Of a stretch of 64,000 nt of DNA, positions 44,540 through 53,088 are shown one piece after another. The stretch's first letter is position 1. Every line of letters starts with the position of its first letter. Source of the stretch: Oscillospiraceae bacterium (GTDB taxonomy: Bacteria; Bacillota; Clostridia; Oscillospirales; Ruminococcaceae); contig JAGASN010000038.1 in the NCBI GenBank assembly GCA_017847875.1, positions 1 to 64,000 on the forward strand, written 5' to 3'. The notes beneath the pieces were generated by a model, which saw only the letters and a program-made list of their open reading frames with translations, was not told the DNA's origin and searched no databases. The position numbers and the translations under genes are program-made.

Positions 44540-45882
44540 AAAGCATAAGCGTTAAGGCGCCGGCAAAAATCAATCTATTTCTTGATATTGTCGGAAGGCT
44601 TCCGACCGGATATCACGAAATCGAATCGATTATGCAAACCATTGACCTTTTTGATTATGTTAAAATTTCGGAAGATGAAGAAATCTCCGTTTTTTGCAGC
44701 GACAGCGCCCTTGATGGCGATTCAAACATTGCTTTCAAAGCCGCAAAACTCTTTTTTGAAAAAACGGGAATTGATTCCGGGGTTAAAATCGAAATTGATA
44801 AACGGATTCCGAAACAGGCAGGTATGGCCGGCGGAAGCGCCGATGCCGCCGCTGTTCTTTTTGGAATGAACAAAATTTTCGGTTTTCCCCTTTCCGAAGA
44901 TGAACTTTGTGATTTGGGCGCAAAATGCGGAGCCGACGTTCCCTTTTCGATAACCGGAGGAACAAAGCTTTCCGAAGGAATCGGCGAAAAGCTTTCGTCT
45001 GTTCCGGAAATTCCGGATTGCTGGATTGTTACCGTAAAGCCTGATATCAGTATGAGCACGCCGGAAAGTTATAAATATTATGATGAGCACGGACTTTTTG
45101 CCCTTGAGCACCCCGGAAAATCCGGGATTATCGGCGCATTGGAAGAAAACGATATTTATCCCCTTTCCAAAAAGCTTTATAACGTTCTTGAGCATACCGT
45201 TGAAGACCCGATTATCAAAGAAATCAAAAATGATATGCTCTCTCTTGGTGCTCTCGGTTCAATGATGACCGGAAGCGGTACGGCTGTTTTCGGAATTTTT
45301 GATTCCGTTCAGAAAGCTGTTGCCGCAAAAAACTATCTTTCCGGAAAATTCAGCTCTGTTTTTCTTTCAAGACCTACAAAATCCGGCGTACAAACAGATA
45401 AAAGCGCCGCGGTTTATGAAAAATTTGCCGAACTCGGAATAAAATATGAACGTGTTGACCACCCGGCTGTTTATACCATGGAAGAAATGGATTCCCTCGG
45501 AATTTTCAAAAAAGGTGTTGTCGGAAAGAACCTTTTTCTTCGTGATAACAAAGGTCACAGACATTTTCTTGTTTTTGTTTTCGGAGATAAACACGCAAAC
45601 CTTGAATCCATTCAGAATGAACTCGGAATCAAACACGTAAGCTTTGCTTCCGCCGAAAGACTTGATAAATATCTCGGTCTTACAAAAGGTTCCGTTTCTC
45701 CCCTCGGAGTAATAAACGATTCCTCTGCGGCTGTTGAATTTATAATCGACAGCGAATTCAAAGATTACCCATGCGTCGGTGTTCACCCGAACCAGAACAC
45801 TTCAACCGTTTGGCTGACTTTTGAGGATTTGATAAAAGTTATTCGTGAAAACGGAAACAAAATCGATTTTATAAACATCTGA
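44536..45882 (+). CDS. ispE: IspE kinase fused to a YbaK/ProX-type aminoacyl-tRNA deacylase domain
   Basis: Residues 1-283 are a complete 4-diphosphocytidyl-2-C-methylerythritol kinase: Lys11 in PAKINLFL, GHMP loop AGMAGGSADAAA (95-106), catalytic Asp134 in CGADVPF, GSGTA (246-250). Residues 288-448 form a second domain: GIKYERVDHPAVYTMEEM, GKNLFLRDN (Lys331), GSVSPLGV, and GVHPNQNTSTVWL, the signature of the YbaK/PrdX deacylases that remove Ala or Cys from tRNA-Pro. The open frame is continuous with no start site needed between. IspE acts in the MEP isoprenoid pathway; the deacylase in translation quality control. Such a fusion is unusual. Confidence 0.92.
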   Translation: MKSISVKAPAKINLFLDIVGRLPTGYHEIESIMQTIDLFDYVKISEDEEISVFCSDSALDGDSNIAFKAAKLFFEKTGIDSGVKIEIDKRIPKQAGMAGGSADAAAVLFGMNKIFGFPLSEDELCDLGAKCGADVPFSITGGTKLSEGIGEKLSSVPEIPDCWIVTVKPDISMSTPESYKYYDEHGLFALEHPGKSGIIGALEENDIYPLSKKLYNVLEHTVEDPIIKEIKNDMLSLGALGSMMTGSGTAVFGIFDSVQKAVAAKNYLSGKFSSVFLSRPTKSGVQTDKSAAVYEKFAELGIKYERVDHPAVYTMEEMDSLGIFKKGVVGKNLFLRDNKGHRHFLVFVFGDKHANLESIQNELGIKHVSFASAERLDKYLGLTKGSVSPLGVINDSSAAVEFIIDSEFKDYPCVGVHPNQNTSTVWLTFEDLIKVIRENGNKIDFINI

Positions 45883-45894
45883 TTGAATAATTTT

Positions 45895-45942
45895 AAAAAA
45901 ATCCGTCAATGCTTTTTTTATCAAAAGCAAAGGCGGATTTTT
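45895..45942 (+). terminator. Terminator after ispE
   Basis: Two-part hairpin: AAAAAATCCG faces CGGATTTTTT, with an inner TGCTTTT/AAAAGCA stem; it ends two bases before an ATG at 45944 in frame with spoIIR. Confidence 0.65.
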
Positions 45943-45985
45943 TATGAGTTTTTACAGATATGACGCTTACCCTAAAGGAAGGAAA

Positions 45986-46570
45986 ATGAAAGGATTCGAA
46001 AGTCTTTTGCTTATCGGTCTTGTTTTCACTTTGTTTTCTTCCGGAGTAAATAAAACCGTTGCAACCGGAAACGAAATCCGTTCCGAAACGCTTCGGCTTC
46101 ATATAATTGCCAATTCCGACAGCGAAGAAGACCAACAGCTTAAACTTAAAGTCCGCGATGCGGTTCTTGAAGCAACCGGAGAACTTTTTGCGGAAGTTTC
46201 CGGAAAAACGGAAGCTGTTGCCGCGGCGGAATATTCTGCGAACGATATAAAAGAAATTGCAGAAAAAACTATTGCAGAAGAAGGTTTTGATTATCCCGTT
46301 CAGGTCGAAGTTACCGAAATGTGGTTCGAAACAAGAAGTTATGAGGGTTTTACTCTTCCGGCCGGAGATTATGACGCCGTAAGAATAATCATAGGCGAAG
46401 GCGAAGGAAAAAACTGGTGGTGCGTGATGTATCCCGCGCTTTGTATTCCCGGCGCGGAAAAACCGCTTGAAAAATACGGTGATAATGCGGATTTTGTTTC
46501 CGGAACCGAATTTGAGATTCGGTTCGCGGTTATTGAATGGATTGAAAGCATTAAAAAGAGTTTTTTATAA
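45986..46570 (+). CDS. spoIIR: Stage II sporulation protein R
   Basis: The 194-residue protein has a signal-like N-terminus (residues 4-20) and the SpoIIR core RLHIIANSDSEEDQQLKLKVRDAVL near residue 40, then WWCVMYPALC. SpoIIR is made in the forespore, exported, and triggers processing of pro-sigma-E in the mother cell. I chose ATG 45986 (AAAGGAAGG upstream) over 45944, whose site lies in the preceding hairpin. The gene supports the endospore-forming lifestyle shown by cotJABC. Confidence 0.92.
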   Translation: MKGFESLLLIGLVFTLFSSGVNKTVATGNEIRSETLRLHIIANSDSEEDQQLKLKVRDAVLEATGELFAEVSGKTEAVAAAEYSANDIKEIAEKTIAEEGFDYPVQVEVTEMWFETRSYEGFTLPAGDYDAVRIIIGEGEGKNWWCVMYPALCIPGAEKPLEKYGDNADFVSGTEFEIRFAVIEWIESIKKSFL

Positions 46571-46586
46571 ATAGTGCAAAATTTAT

Positions 46587-46626
46587 AAACCGTTAATGGA
46601 TTTTACCAAAATTCATTAACGGTTTT
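46587..46626 (+). terminator. spoIIR terminator
   Basis: A 12-bp stem AAACCGTTAATG (46587-46598) with CATTAACGGTTT (46614-46625), 15-base loop and short T-run. Confidence 0.7.
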
Positions 46627-46713
46627 GTCAGTTTTGTCAAATATTAAAATTCCGTCTTTTGACAAAAATGTTATAATTTTTGAATTTTTTTGGTCTAAAT
46701 TTTGAATATTCCC

Positions 46714-46743
46714 TTGACTTATTATAGTAATAATAGGTATAAT
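46714..46743 (+). promoter_or_regulatory. hppA promoter
   Basis: TTGACT (46714-46719), 18-base spacer, TATAAT (46738-46743), about 65 bases before the start codon. Confidence 0.8.
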
Positions 46744-46812
46744 AAGTTGTTGATATACAACAGTGGGCAAAATGCCCAAAATAAGAAACACGAACAGGAG
46801 TGAACAAAGCTT

Positions 46813-48849
46813 ATGGAAAATCTTCTCTATGCTGTTCCCGTTATCGGTGTCGTCGCTCTCGCTGTCGCTCTTATGCTTAAAAGCTGGATCGGCAAACAGG
46901 ACGAAGGCAACGACAGAATGAAGGAAATCTCCGGTTATATCCGTGAGGGTGCAATGGCATTCCTCGGCCGCGAGTACAAAATGGTCGCTGCATTCGCAGT
47001 TGTCCTCCTTCTTATCGTCGCAATCTTCATCAGCCCCATCGCTGCAATCGCATGCCTTTTCGGCGCTGCATTCTCTGTACTTGCAGGCTTCATCGGCATG
47101 AAAACCGCAACCGATGCAAACGTACGCACTACCAACGCTGCAAGCAAAAACGGTATGCCCGCTGCTCTTAAAGTAGCATTCCGCGGCGGCGCTGTTATGG
47201 GTCTTTGCGTTGTTGGTCTCGGCCTTCTCGGCGTCAGCGTTGTTTTCATCATCTGCAACCTTGATACCGGTATTTTCGCAAACATCACCCTTGATAACTG
47301 CGCAACCATCATCACCGGTTTCTCCCTCGGTGCTTCCTTCGTAGCACTTTTCGGACGTGTTGGCGGCGGTATCTATACCAAAGCAGCAGACGTCGGTGCA
47401 GACCTTGTTGGTAAAGTTGAAGCAGGTATCCCCGAAGACGACCCCAGAAACCCCGCAGTTATCGCAGATAACGTTGGTGATAACGTTGGTGACGTTGCAG
47501 GTATGGGTTCCGACCTTTTCGAATCCTATGTTGGTTCCATCGTTTCCGCAATTACCCTCGCAATTGCAATTCCTACCATCAACAGCGGACTTCTCGGTGA
47601 AGTTGCTCTTGATCCGGTAACCGGTTCTCTCTTCCCGCTTTTCCTTGCTGCAATCGGCATTATTGCTTCCATCATTGCTGTTTTCTTTGTTAACGGCAAA
47701 ACCAACAACCCCGCAAGCCAGCTTAACCTCGGTACTTACATCAGCTCCGCAATCGTAATCGTTGCTTCCTTCTTCCTCAGCCAGGCTTGCTTCGGAAACA
47801 TCGGTGCTTTCGTAGCAGTTGTTATCGGTCTTGTTGTCGGTGTTGCAATCGGTAAAATCACCGAGTTCTACACTTCCGGCGACTTCAAACCCGTTAAAGA
47901 GATTGCACAGCAGTGCGAAACCGGTTCCGCAACCTGCATCATCAGCGGTTTTGCAACCGGCCTTACCTCCACTGTTTTCCCGCTTCTCCTTATTGCAATC
48001 GCAATTCTCGGTGCTTACTATGCATTTGGTCTTTATGGCATTGCAATCGCAGCAGTAGGTATGCTTTCCACCACCGGTATTGTTATCGCAGTTGACGCTT
48101 ACGGTCCTATCTCCGATAACGCAGGCGGTATCGCAGAAATGAGCGAACTTCCCGAAGAAGTACGTGAAATCACCGATACTCTCGACTCCGTTGGTAACAC
48201 CACCGCAGCAGTCGGCAAAGGCTTTGCAGTTGGTTCCGCAGCTCTTACCGCTCTTGCACTCTTCGTATCTTATTCCCAGATTGCAAACCTTGAAAAAATC
48301 GACCTTCTCAGCCCCGCAGTTGTTGCAGGTCTTCTCATCGGCGGTATGCTTCCGATGCTCTTCTCCGCTCTTACCATGAACTCTGTTGGTAAAGCAGCAA
48401 ACCAGATGATCGAAGAAGTTCGCCGTCAGTTCCATGAATTCCCCGGCATTATGGAAGGAACTCAGAAACCCGACTATGCAAGATGCGTTGACATCTCCAC
48501 CGGTGCAGCTCTTAAAGAAATGCTTCTTCCCGGCGCTCTTGCAGTTGTTTGCCCCATTGCTGTTGGTCTTATCCTCGGCACTGAAGCTCTCGGCGGTCTT
48601 CTCGCAGGTTCCCTCGTAGTTGGCGTTCTTATGGCAATCACCATGTCCAACGCCGGCGGTGCTTGGGATAACGCAAAGAAATACATTGAAAACGGTCATA
48701 ACGGCGGCAAAGGTTCCGAACCCCACAAAGCTGCTGTTGTCGGCGATACCGTCGGTGACCCCTTTAAAGATACTTCCGGTCCTTCCCTTAACATCCTTAT
48801 TAAGCTCATGACCGTTGTAGCTGTTGTATTCCTTCCCCTTTTCCTTTAA
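46813..48849 (+). CDS. hppA: Membrane-bound ion-pumping pyrophosphatase, potassium-dependent type
   Basis: The 678-residue protein has about 16 membrane helices and the catalytic stretches [43 protein letters not shown] and [12 protein letters not shown]. The motif [12 protein letters not shown] carries Ala where potassium-independent enzymes have Lys, so it should need potassium; such enzymes pump Na+ or H+ using pyrophosphate hydrolysis. Codon use is strongly biased to C-ending codons, unlike its neighbours, which points to very high expression. Strong promoter and terminator; single-gene unit. Confidence 0.96.
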   Translation: MENLLYAVPVIGVVALAVALMLKSWIGKQDEGNDRMKEISGYIREGAMAFLGREYKMVAAFAVVLLLIVAIFISPIAAIACLFGAAFSVLAGFIGMKTATDANVRTTNAASKNGMPAALKVAFRGGAVMGLCVVGLGLLGVSVVFIICNLDTGIFANITLDNCATIITGFSLGASFVALFGRVGGGIYTKAADVGADLVGKVEAGIPEDDPRNPAVIADNVGDNVGDVAGMGSDLFESYVGSIVSAITLAIAIPTINSGLLGEVALDPVTGSLFPLFLAAIGIIASIIAVFFVNGKTNNPASQLNLGTYISSAIVIVASFFLSQACFGNIGAFVAVVIGLVVGVAIGKITEFYTSGDFKPVKEIAQQCETGSATCIISGFATGLTSTVFPLLLIAIAILGAYYAFGLYGIAIAAVGMLSTTGIVIAVDAYGPISDNAGGIAEMSELPEEVREITDTLDSVGNTTAAVGKGFAVGSAALTALALFVSYSQIANLEKIDLLSPAVVAGLLIGGMLPMLFSALTMNSVGKAANQMIEEVRRQFHEFPGIMEGTQKPDYARCVDISTGAALKEMLLPGALAVVCPIAVGLILGTEALGGLLAGSLVVGVLMAITMSNAGGAWDNAKKYIENGHNGGKGSEPHKAAVVGDTVGDPFKDTSGPSLNILIKLMTVVAVVFLPLFL

Positions 48850-48864
48850 TAGGTAAATAAAATT

Positions 48865-48890
48865 AAAGCCCCGCTTTGCGGGGCTTTTTT
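48865..48890 (+). terminator. hppA terminator
   Basis: AAAGCCCCGC (48865-48874), TTT loop, GCGGGGCTTT (48878-48887), T-run. Confidence 0.92.
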
Positions 48891-49012
48891 TGTGCCAAAA
48901 AACTGCTTGTATTTTTGTTGGATTTGTCAACAGAAATTTCTTTAAAAAATAAGAAAATTTAACAAATATATGTTATACTTAAATTAAAGTATAACCCGAA
49001 AGGATTTGCGCT

Positions 49013-49732
49013 ATGTCCCGGGAATTTGCAAACGAACGCGAGCTTGAAAAAGAATTTGAACAGATTTTTGAAAACGAAGAAGCCCACTATCTTATTGCCC
49101 AACGCGCCCACGAATATGCAAAGCTTATGGCATATTACCGCTGTGCCATAATGGAGGTTGAAACCAAATTCAAGGTGCTCAACGAAGAATTTTCTCTTCG
49201 CTTAGACCGCAACCCTATCGAAAACGTAAAAAGCCGTCTTAAAAGACCAATCAGCATACGCAACAAGCTGAAAAAATACGGTTACCCTCTTACAATGCAA
49301 AACATTGAAGAACAGCTCCATGATGTTGCGGGAATCCGCGTTGTTTGCTCTTTTCCAAGCGACGTTTATACCATTGCCGAAGCTTTTCTGAGCCAGGACG
49401 ACGTTACGCTTATCCGTATGAAGGATTACATTAAAAATCCAAAGCCAAGCGGTTACAGAAGCCTTCACCTTATTATTGAAATCCCCATTTTTCTTGCAAG
49501 AGAAAAAAGAATGATGAAAGTTGAAATTCAGCTTCGCACCATTGCAATGGATTGCTGGGCAAGCCTTGAGCACCAGATACATTACAAAAAAGATTTTCAT
49601 TTCACCGACGATATGGCAAAGGAACTTGCTCTTTGTGCGGAAATCAGCGCAGACCTTGACGAACGAATGGAAAAACTTCGTAAAATCGTAAGAAAAAACC
49701 CCGATAAAGTGGATATTATAAACATCATATAA
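49013..49732 (+). CDS. Small alarmone synthetase (RelQ/RelP-type GTP pyrophosphokinase)
   Basis: The 239-residue protein has only the RelA/SpoT synthetase domain: RPISIRNKLKKYG (substrate binding, near 80), LHDVAGIRVVCSF near 104, GYRSLHLIIEIP near 148 and VEIQLRTIAMDCWASLEHQIHYK near 168. It makes (p)ppGpp from GTP/GDP and ATP without a hydrolase domain; the HD-only protein at 150-701 could be the matching hydrolase. Alone in its transcript, ended by a hairpin. Confidence 0.93.
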   Translation: MSREFANERELEKEFEQIFENEEAHYLIAQRAHEYAKLMAYYRCAIMEVETKFKVLNEEFSLRLDRNPIENVKSRLKRPISIRNKLKKYGYPLTMQNIEEQLHDVAGIRVVCSFPSDVYTIAEAFLSQDDVTLIRMKDYIKNPKPSGYRSLHLIIEIPIFLAREKRMMKVEIQLRTIAMDCWASLEHQIHYKKDFHFTDDMAKELALCAEISADLDERMEKLRKIVRKNPDKVDIINII

Positions 49733-49766
49733 AAAAACCGTGCCGGAAAATCCGGCACGGTTTTTT
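49732..49766. terminator. Bidirectional terminator between alarmone synthetase and zinc-ribbon genes
   Basis: A 16-bp stem (49732-49747 and 49751-49766, core CCGTGCCGGA) with AAA loop and T-run. Confidence 0.9.
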
Positions 49767-49777
49767 CTAAAATTGCA

Positions 49778-49996
49778 TTATTTACCGTAATCATATTTGC
49801 AGAAAGGACATTTGGGATAATCGAAATTATGCTTTTTCCCACAGTTTGGGCAAGTATAAATATCCACTTCCATCGCTCCAGCCAGAAGATTCGGCAAATC
49901 ACCCAAAATCCAGCCCGTTTGTCCAAGCTGCAATTTTTCTGTTTTTATATGATTCATTTCGTATCCGCAGCGCAGACAAGGCATATTCTTCGACAT
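49778..49996 (-). CDS. Small zinc-ribbon protein
   Basis: The 72-residue protein has three CxxC pairs: CLRCG near 7, CPNCG near 49 and CPFC near 63, giving one or two zinc-ribbon knuckles, with a hydrophobic ILGDLPNLLAG segment between. Resembles small clostridial zinc-ribbon proteins of unknown function. AAGGGGA precedes the ATG. Transcribed after deoC but beyond the deoC hairpin. Confidence 0.75.
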   Translation of the reverse strand: MSKNMPCLRCGYEMNHIKTEKLQLGQTGWILGDLPNLLAGAMEVDIYTCPNCGKKHNFDYPKCPFCKYDYGK

Positions 49997-50021
49997 AACG
50001 GTCTTCCCCTTTAATCAAAAA

Positions 50022-50058
50022 ACGGGCACTGTAGTTTTTACCGTGCCCGTAAATTTTG
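50022..50058 (-). terminator. deoC terminator
   Basis: ACGGGCAC (50022-50029) faces GTGCCCGT (50043-50050), T-run on the minus strand. Confidence 0.8.
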
Positions 50059-50063
50059 CTGTC

Positions 50064-50714
50064 TTAGTCGCAAATATTAGAAGAACTGGAAGTTCCGATT
50101 CTGGAAGCGCCGGCTTCGATCATTGCGCAGGCTGCTTCATAAGTTTTAACGCCGCCGGAAGCTTTTACGCCCATTTCCGGACCAACGGTTTCGCGCATAA
50201 GGCGGATATCTTCAACAGTTGCACCGCCGGTGGAAAAACCGGTGGAAGTTTTTACAAATTCTGCGCCGGCGCGTTTTGCCGCAAGGCAAGCTTCGACTTT
50301 TTCTTCATCGGTAAGAAGGCAGGTTTCGATAATTACTTTAAGGATTGCTCTGCCGTCGCAAGCGCTGTGAACGGTTGCAATATCGTCCTCAATTCTGCGC
50401 CAATCGCCCACTTTTGCGGAAGCGATATCTATTACCATGTCGATTTCCTCTGCGCCGTCTTCAATTGCGCAGGCTGCTTCAAAAGCTTTTGCGGCGGAAG
50501 CCATTGCTCCGAGAGGAAAACCTACAACGGAGCAGGTTTTTATTCCGGTACCTTTAAGCTCTTTATGTACGAAGTAAACGTTAAGGGAGTTTACGCAAAC
50601 AGCGGCAACTCCGTATTTTTTTGCTTCGTCACAAACTGCTCTGAGCTGTTCATGGGTGGCATCTGCTTTAAGAAGGGTGTGATCAAGATATTTTGCGATA
50701 GCCTGTTTATCCAT
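50064..50714 (-). CDS. deoC: Deoxyribose-phosphate aldolase
   Basis: The 216-residue protein has the DeoC active-site residues: Asp94 in MVIDIA, the Schiff-base Lys155 in VKTSTGF and Lys184 in VKASGGVK. It splits 2-deoxyribose-5-phosphate into acetaldehyde and glyceraldehyde-3-phosphate, linking deoxynucleoside salvage (deoD, tdk at 17-18 kb) to glycolysis; the acetaldehyde also meets the ethanolamine pathway. GGAGG precedes the ATG; 25 bases after the ylbF-like gene. Confidence 0.96.
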   Translation of the reverse strand: MDKQAIAKYLDHTLLKADATHEQLRAVCDEAKKYGVAAVCVNSLNVYFVHKELKGTGIKTCSVVGFPLGAMASAAKAFEAACAIEDGAEEIDMVIDIASAKVGDWRRIEDDIATVHSACDGRAILKVIIETCLLTDEEKVEACLAAKRAGAEFVKTSTGFSTGGATVEDIRLMRETVGPEMGVKASGGVKTYEAACAMIEAGASRIGTSSSSNICD

Positions 50715-50738
50715 TTTGTTTTCCTCCTTTTATTTAAA

Positions 50739-51149
50739 TCAGCCGCAACCGCCGCAGGAACCGCAATCGCCGGAGCAACCGCCCTGTTCGGGTCTTGCAA
50801 TGGTTTCGGGATCGTCGCCTGCTGCGGACATCTGGATGATATGAAGAACATATTCAAACATTTCGTTGAATTCGTCCTGGGCATTGTTATATGCAACCAT
50901 TTTTTCGTGGTTGGTTGCAACGTCATAAAGTTCATGAACAACTTTATCAAGTTCCTCGATTTTTTTGTCGTCACGGTCTGCCTTGGTGATTTCCTGGGTG
51001 AGTTCATATCTCTTCATATTGAATTCGGCAATTTTTTCCTGAAGCTCATCGTCTTCCTCAACAGCTCTCTGTGCGGTGTTTAGAAGGATATAGCTTTCTT
51101 CCTGCTGGATTTTTTTGCCAAGTTCTCTTGCCATTTCGATAACAGTCAT
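50739..51149 (-). CDS. YlbF/YmcA (Ric)-family protein with a cysteine-rich tail
   Basis: The 136-residue protein is helical over most of its length (residues 1-110, LGKKIQQEESYILLNTAQ...) as in the YlbF/YmcA family, and ends in a Gly/Cys tail with four cysteines (GGCSGDCGSCGGCG). In Bacillus these proteins form the RicAFT complex, which carries Fe-S clusters and guides RNA maturation. The gene sits six bases after miaB, the same neighbourhood as ymcA-ymcB in Bacillus. The tail could bind a metal or cluster. Confidence 0.87.
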   Translation of the reverse strand: MTVIEMARELGKKIQQEESYILLNTAQRAVEEDDELQEKIAEFNMKRYELTQEITKADRDDKKIEELDKVVHELYDVATNHEKMVAYNNAQDEFNEMFEYVLHIIQMSAAGDDPETIARPEQGGCSGDCGSCGGCG

Positions 51150-51155
51150 TTTATT

Positions 51156-52538
51156 TTATTCCTCCGTTTTAATAATTTCTCCGTCAAGAGCCCAGCCAAG
51201 GGACTCTTTTAAATATACTTTTGCAAGGCCTTTCTGAACGTCGGTTCTTGGGGCTCGAACAACAAGGTTTTCGTAACTTCTTCCGCTTATATAGCCTTCT
51301 CCCACGTCAACTTCATCATCGAAAAGAACGGTGGTTGTTTTTCCGACGAATGAAGCGTTTATTTCGTGGCTGATTTCTGTTTGTAAATCAAGAAGCCTTT
51401 GGAAGCGGTTTGAGGAAACGTCATGGGGAATCTGGTCTTCCATAACGGCGGCTTTTGTTCCCTCGCGTTTTGAATAGATGAAGCTGTAAGTCATGCTCCA
51501 TCTTGCTTTCCTCGAAAGTTCCATAGTGGCTTCAAAATCCTCTTCCGTTTCCCCGGGAAATCCGACTATAAGGTCACTTGTTATGGTAACATAGGGAATG
51601 ATTTCTCTCGCCATATCAACAAGTTCCATATAATGTTCGGCGGTATATCTTCTGTTCATCCGGCGAAGAACATCGTTTGAACCGCTTTGTACTGGAAGGT
51701 GGATATAGTTGCAGACTTTTTCGCAATCGCGGATTGCTTCAAGAAGTTCGCGGGTGCAATCTTTCGGGTGGGAAGTCATGAATTTTATTCTGAAATCTCC
51801 GGGAATTGCGTTAACTTCCCGAAGAAGCTCTGCAAAGGTGATTCCCTTTACAAGTCCTTTTCCGTAGGAGTTTACGTTTTGGCCGAGCAAAGTTATCTCT
51901 TTATATCCCGCCGCAACGATTTCTCTTGCTTCGGCAAGAATATTTTCCGGTTCCCTGCTCTTTTCTCTTCCGCGAACAAGGGGCACTACACAGTATGTGC
52001 AGAAGTTATCGCATCCATGCATTATCGGAAGATTTGCTTTCATATCGCTGTCGCGGTGGATCGGAAGATATTCCGCCATACAGCCTTCGCCTTCGCCGAT
52101 ATCGAACTGGCGTTTTTTTGCGGTTATATGTTTATAAACAAGTTCCGGTAATCTCGGAGCAGCGTGGGTTCCAAAAACGATATCCACAAAAGGATAGCTC
52201 TGGCGGAATTTTTTTGCAATATGTTCCTGCTGGACCATACAGCCGCAGACAGCGATTATCATATCCGGGTTTTCTTCATGGGCTTTTTTAAGGATTCCCA
52301 CGTTTCCGAAAACACGTTTTTCCGCATTTTCTCTTATTGCGCAGGTGTTGAAAATTACAAATTCTGCTTCTTCGGCGGAATTTATGATTTCATATCCCAT
52401 CTCTTCAAGAAGACCTTCGAGCTTTTCGCCATCGGAAAAGTTCTGCTGACAGCCGTATGTATGGACATAGGCCTTATGTTCGCCTTCTCTTTTTGAAAGG
52501 ATCTCGCGCACTTTTTCAATATAATTTATTTCGGGCAT
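51156..52538 (-). CDS. miaB: tRNA-2-methylthio-N6-dimethylallyladenosine synthase
   Basis: The 460-residue protein has the UPF0004 domain with three cysteines (YGCQQN, FNTCAIREN, AVCGCMVQ), radical SAM motif CDNFCTYC near residue 175, and a C-terminal TRAM domain. It adds the methylthio group to i6A37 in tRNA using two Fe-S clusters and SAM. GAAAGGAAG precedes the ATG. Adjacent to the YlbF-type gene. Confidence 0.96.
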   Translation of the reverse strand: MPEINYIEKVREILSKREGEHKAYVHTYGCQQNFSDGEKLEGLLEEMGYEIINSAEEAEFVIFNTCAIRENAEKRVFGNVGILKKAHEENPDMIIAVCGCMVQQEHIAKKFRQSYPFVDIVFGTHAAPRLPELVYKHITAKKRQFDIGEGEGCMAEYLPIHRDSDMKANLPIMHGCDNFCTYCVVPLVRGREKSREPENILAEAREIVAAGYKEITLLGQNVNSYGKGLVKGITFAELLREVNAIPGDFRIKFMTSHPKDCTRELLEAIRDCEKVCNYIHLPVQSGSNDVLRRMNRRYTAEHYMELVDMAREIIPYVTITSDLIVGFPGETEEDFEATMELSRKARWSMTYSFIYSKREGTKAAVMEDQIPHDVSSNRFQRLLDLQTEISHEINASFVGKTTTVLFDDEVDVGEGYISGRSYENLVVRAPRTDVQKGLAKVYLKESLGWALDGEIIKTEE

Positions 52539-52697
52539 TGAAACTTCCTTTCTGCCTTTAAAAAATCAAATATATTCCTTAACTTTATTATATTATCACG
52601 AAGACGGAAAATTATCAATAGTATATAAGGCGAATATGTTTAACAAAGCTTTTTCGCGGCAATAATATCTTCGCAACAAAATTACGGAGTGATAAAA

Positions 52698-53054
52698 ATG
52701 ACCGTTAAACGAGGAGATATTTATTATGCCGACCTGAGTCCCGTGGTCGGTTCGGAACAGGGCGGAATACGTCCGGTACTTATTGTTCAGAACGATGTCG
52801 GAAACAAATTCAGCCCGACTGTAATTGCCGCGGCAATTACCAGCCAGAAGGACAAAACAAAGCTTCCGACCCATATTTCCGTTTCTTCGGAAAAATGCGG
52901 GCTTGCAAAAGATTCCATTGTTCTTCTTGAACAGATCCGCACCATTGACAAACAGCGTCTTAAAGAACACATGGGTCATCTTGACGACGGCGCAATGAAC
53001 AGAATTGATGAAGCTCTTTCAATAAGTTTCGGACTCGGAAACTCTGTTATATAA
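52698..53054 (+). CDS. MazF/PemK-type mRNA interferase, no antitoxin gene adjacent
   Basis: The 118-residue protein has the MazF fold markers: [30 protein letters not shown] at the N-terminus (active-site Arg in GGIRPV), a Thr-rich VIAAAITSQ strand, and [10 protein letters not shown]. It would cleave single-stranded RNA at a short motif. ATG at 52698 is preceded by GGAGTGA. No antitoxin-sized ORF with a good site precedes it; only a nine-codon ORF (52636-52665) does. Ends in a bidirectional hairpin. Confidence 0.9.
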   Translation: MTVKRGDIYYADLSPVVGSEQGGIRPVLIVQNDVGNKFSPTVIAAAITSQKDKTKLPTHISVSSEKCGLAKDSIVLLEQIRTIDKQRLKEHMGHLDDGAMNRIDEALSISFGLGNSVI

Positions 53055-53056
53055 CA

Positions 53057-53088
53057 AAAAAACGGAAGGCTTTGCCTTCCGTTTTTTA
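53057..53088. terminator. Bidirectional terminator between mazF and kinase-like gene
   Basis: A 14-bp stem (53057-53070 and 53074-53087, core ACGGAAGGC) whose end covers the stop of the minus-strand gene. Confidence 0.88.

Noticed and set aside
48841-48860. TAA-TAG double stop after hppA as evidence that TAG is a normal stop
   Set aside because: The TAG follows an effective TAA and is not used as the primary stop; a single case carries no weight either way.
46603-48930. A 775-codon open frame on the minus strand opposite hppA, and similar long frames opposite eutB (6032-7513), typA (7925-9538) and groEL (19711-21336)
   Set aside because: They mirror strongly biased codons of the genes on the other strand, encode Cys/Asn/Phe-rich nonsense-like proteins, and match no recognisable family; the opposite strand has clear genes.
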